Source: Rickettsiales bacterium (lineage in GTDB: Bacteria; Pseudomonadota; Alphaproteobacteria; Rickettsiales; Anaplasmataceae). Taken from it: a stretch of DNA of 8,490 nt. The number at the start of each line of letters is the position of its first letter. The stretch's first letter is position 1. Under the pieces are notes generated by a model. That model did not search any database and was not told the DNA's origin. It saw only the letters and a list, made by a program, of their open reading frames with translations. The stretch spans positions 1 to 8,490 of the forward strand of contig JAITFM010000074.1 in the NCBI GenBank assembly GCA_031281335.1. Direction: 5' to 3'. Below, piece after piece: positions 7,388 to 8,490 of this stretch. Position numbers and translations under genes: made by a program.

Positions 7388-8422
7388 CTACCAATCCCAA
7401 GAAAGTGGAGCACTTACATCTTCTGGAATCTCAAAGAACGGTTGTGACATTATATCTCTGACAGAGTCTTTAAAGGTTGGATCTGCCAAGGTATGTTTTG
7501 TAATAGCACCCTTAAAGTTACCGTTCTCTGCAAGTTGGTCAGCTATTTCATTAATTGATAGTCCAGTATCTTCTTTTTCTTCCTCTTCATTTTTAATCCC
7601 TATCTTAAATCTGTTACCAGGTTTCAATCCATTTGTTTCCAAAGACTTTGTGTCTTCATCTTTTTCTCCCTTCAGTAATTGTCTAAATCTGCCGTCATGT
7701 TTCAATCTACTCACAATTTCTGAAGGATTGACATCCTCACCTTTAGGACCTTGCTTACCTTCTGGACCTTGTGGACCCACTTTACCCCCTAGACCTTGTT
7801 TACCATCTTTACCAGGGTTACCTTCTGGACCTTGTTTACCCTCTGGACCTGTATCTCCTTTTTCACCTTTTATTTCTCGTTTAAACCTGCCATTATGCTT
7901 CAACTTACCTACAATTTCCACAGGATTGGCATCTTCACCTTTTGGCCCCTGAGGACCTCTTTCTCCCTGAAGACCTGGCTCACCATTTCTACCAGGGTTA
8001 CCTTCTAGACCTTGCTCACCTGCATCTCCTTTTTCACCTTTTATTTCTCGTTTAAATCTGCCATCATGCTTCAACTTACTTACAATTTCCACAGGATTGG
8101 CATCTTCACCTTTTGGCCCCTGAGGACCTTGCTCACCCCTGGAACCCTGCTCACCATCCTTACCAGGTTCACCCTTATCTCCTTTTGGTCCCTTTGCATT
8201 TCCTGGATTTTCTCTTAACTTTTCTGCCATTCCTTCCTGTAAAATAGAACTATTTACTAAGATTTCTTTTTTGTTAGTAATTAATTCTTGAGCAACGTAT
8301 CCTGCAATCTCATCATGCATATCACTGAGTAAATGTCTTAACTTTCTTCCTAGTGCAGCATCATTTCTCCGCAACTCATCTATATCTATCATCTTCATGC
8401 TCTCCGGCGGCGTAAATCCCAT
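7388..8422 (-). CDS. Collagen-like protein with Gly-X-Y tracts alternating with a 21-residue module
   Basis: This 344-residue protein has no signal peptide or membrane segment. After an N-terminal helical region (about 12-72) come three collagen-like Gly-X-Y tracts at about 78-107 (10 triplets), 129-164 (12) and 186-230 (15), rich in charged pairs and Pro as in other bacterial collagens. Each is followed by a 21-residue module: ANPVEIVSKLKHDGRFKREI at 108-127, near-identical at 165-184, and a diverged one at 231-250. A fourth degenerate module (EIADQLAENGNFKGAI, 292-307) keeps the E-I, L, G, F-K, I spacing. The C-terminus ends with WDW. Such proteins usually trimerise; bacterial ones occur as phage tail fibres and surface adhesins. 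Which applies here is unknown. Start choice is uncertain: GGAG lies just before Met9 (8398) and Met11, while Met1 has no visible ribosome site. The gene is minus-strand, next to repeat debris. Confidence 0.88.
   Translation of the reverse strand: MGFTPPESMKMIDIDELRRNDAALGRKLRHLLSDMHDEIAGYVAQELITNKKEILVNSSILQEGMAEKLRENPGNAKGPKGDKGEPGKDGEQGSRGEQGPQGPKGEDANPVEIVSKLKHDGRFKREIKGEKGDAGEQGLEGNPGRNGEPGLQGERGPQGPKGEDANPVEIVGKLKHNGRFKREIKGEKGDTGPEGKQGPEGNPGKDGKQGLGGKVGPQGPEGKQGPKGEDVNPSEIVSRLKHDGRFRQLLKGEKDEDTKSLETNGLKPGNRFKIGIKNEEEEKEDTGLSINEIADQLAENGNFKGAITKHTLADPTFKDSVRDIMSQPFFEIPEDVSAPLSWDW
7851..8129 (-). repeat. In-gene tandem duplication, 171-nt period
   Basis: Bases 7851-7958 and 8022-8129 differ at only about four of 108 positions and are offset by exactly 171 nt (57 codons). 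The identical part covers the 21-residue module and the start of the flanking Gly-X-Y tract. Such high identity suggests recent duplication or gene conversion and a locus prone to copy-number change without frame loss. Confidence 0.85.
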
Positions 8423-8490
8423 GTAATAAGCTTTAAAGAAAAGGAATTTAACGCATAATACTTAAAGAAAAGCTAATTGGCCTTAAATCG

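Noticed and set aside
7371..7952. 193-codon plus-strand frame, plus shorter plus-strand frames at 7796-8008 and 8012-8218
   Set aside because: They are antisense shadows of the collagen-like gene; the Pro/Gly/Ser-rich translation is the mirror of Gly-X-Y codons.
7851..8129. CRISPR array
   Set aside because: The repeat units are in-frame parts of a coding sequence with a 171-nt period, not short repeats with unrelated spacers.

Overview
The window is a piece of an AT-rich alphaproteobacterial endosymbiont genome, almost certainly Wolbachia. The strongest evidence is the 16S rRNA gene on the minus strand. Two widely used Wolbachia-specific 16S primer sites, as I remember them, match exactly at 3886-3906 and 4303-4323. 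The 16S gene also stands alone, with no tRNA, 23S or 5S following it, which is the known split rRNA arrangement of Rickettsiales.

Layout: (1) 1-188 carries one copy of a dispersed repeat with a sigma70-like promoter, pointing left. (2) 189-3680 is a minus-strand block, read from right to left: sdhC and sdhD (membrane anchors of succinate dehydrogenase), an unrecognised 420-residue protein with a hydrophobic centre and charged ends, and a ManC/AlgA-type mannose-1-phosphate guanylyltransferase / mannose-6-phosphate isomerase. (3) 3707-5444 is the 16S transcription unit: a near-consensus promoter, a leader with hairpins, the mature rRNA, a trailer hairpin, and a 27-nt complementary pair that closes the pre-rRNA processing stalk. 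I see no intrinsic terminator between 16S and sdhC, so sdhCD may be fed by read-through from the rRNA promoter. (4) 5445-6050 holds a divergently transcribed gene for a membrane-anchored TPR-like protein. (5) 6051-6666 is gene-free repeat territory. It contains a second copy of the promoter-bearing repeat, inverted relative to the copy at 1-132, then an imperfect direct repeat about 142-144 nt apart and a palindromic element. (6) 6667-7149 is an open frame with no usable start codon, probably a decayed gene. (7) 7150-7387 contains a strong 17-nt hairpin with no T-tract and a small hairpin downstream of the last gene. (8) 7388-8422 is a minus-strand collagen-like protein in which Gly-X-Y tracts alternate with a 21-residue module.

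The sdh genes and 16S are housekeeping. ManC is a sugar-nucleotide enzyme whose end use is unclear in an organism that lacks LPS. The 420-residue protein and the collagen-like protein are lineage-specific candidates for host or phage interaction. The most interesting non-coding signal is the inverted pair of related repeats at 1-132 and 6105-6241. Both keep a TTGACA box and a -10-like box at 17-nt spacing, followed by a conserved block, and each starts shortly after a gene in the same orientation. This fits a family of repeated small RNA genes or a mobile non-coding element.
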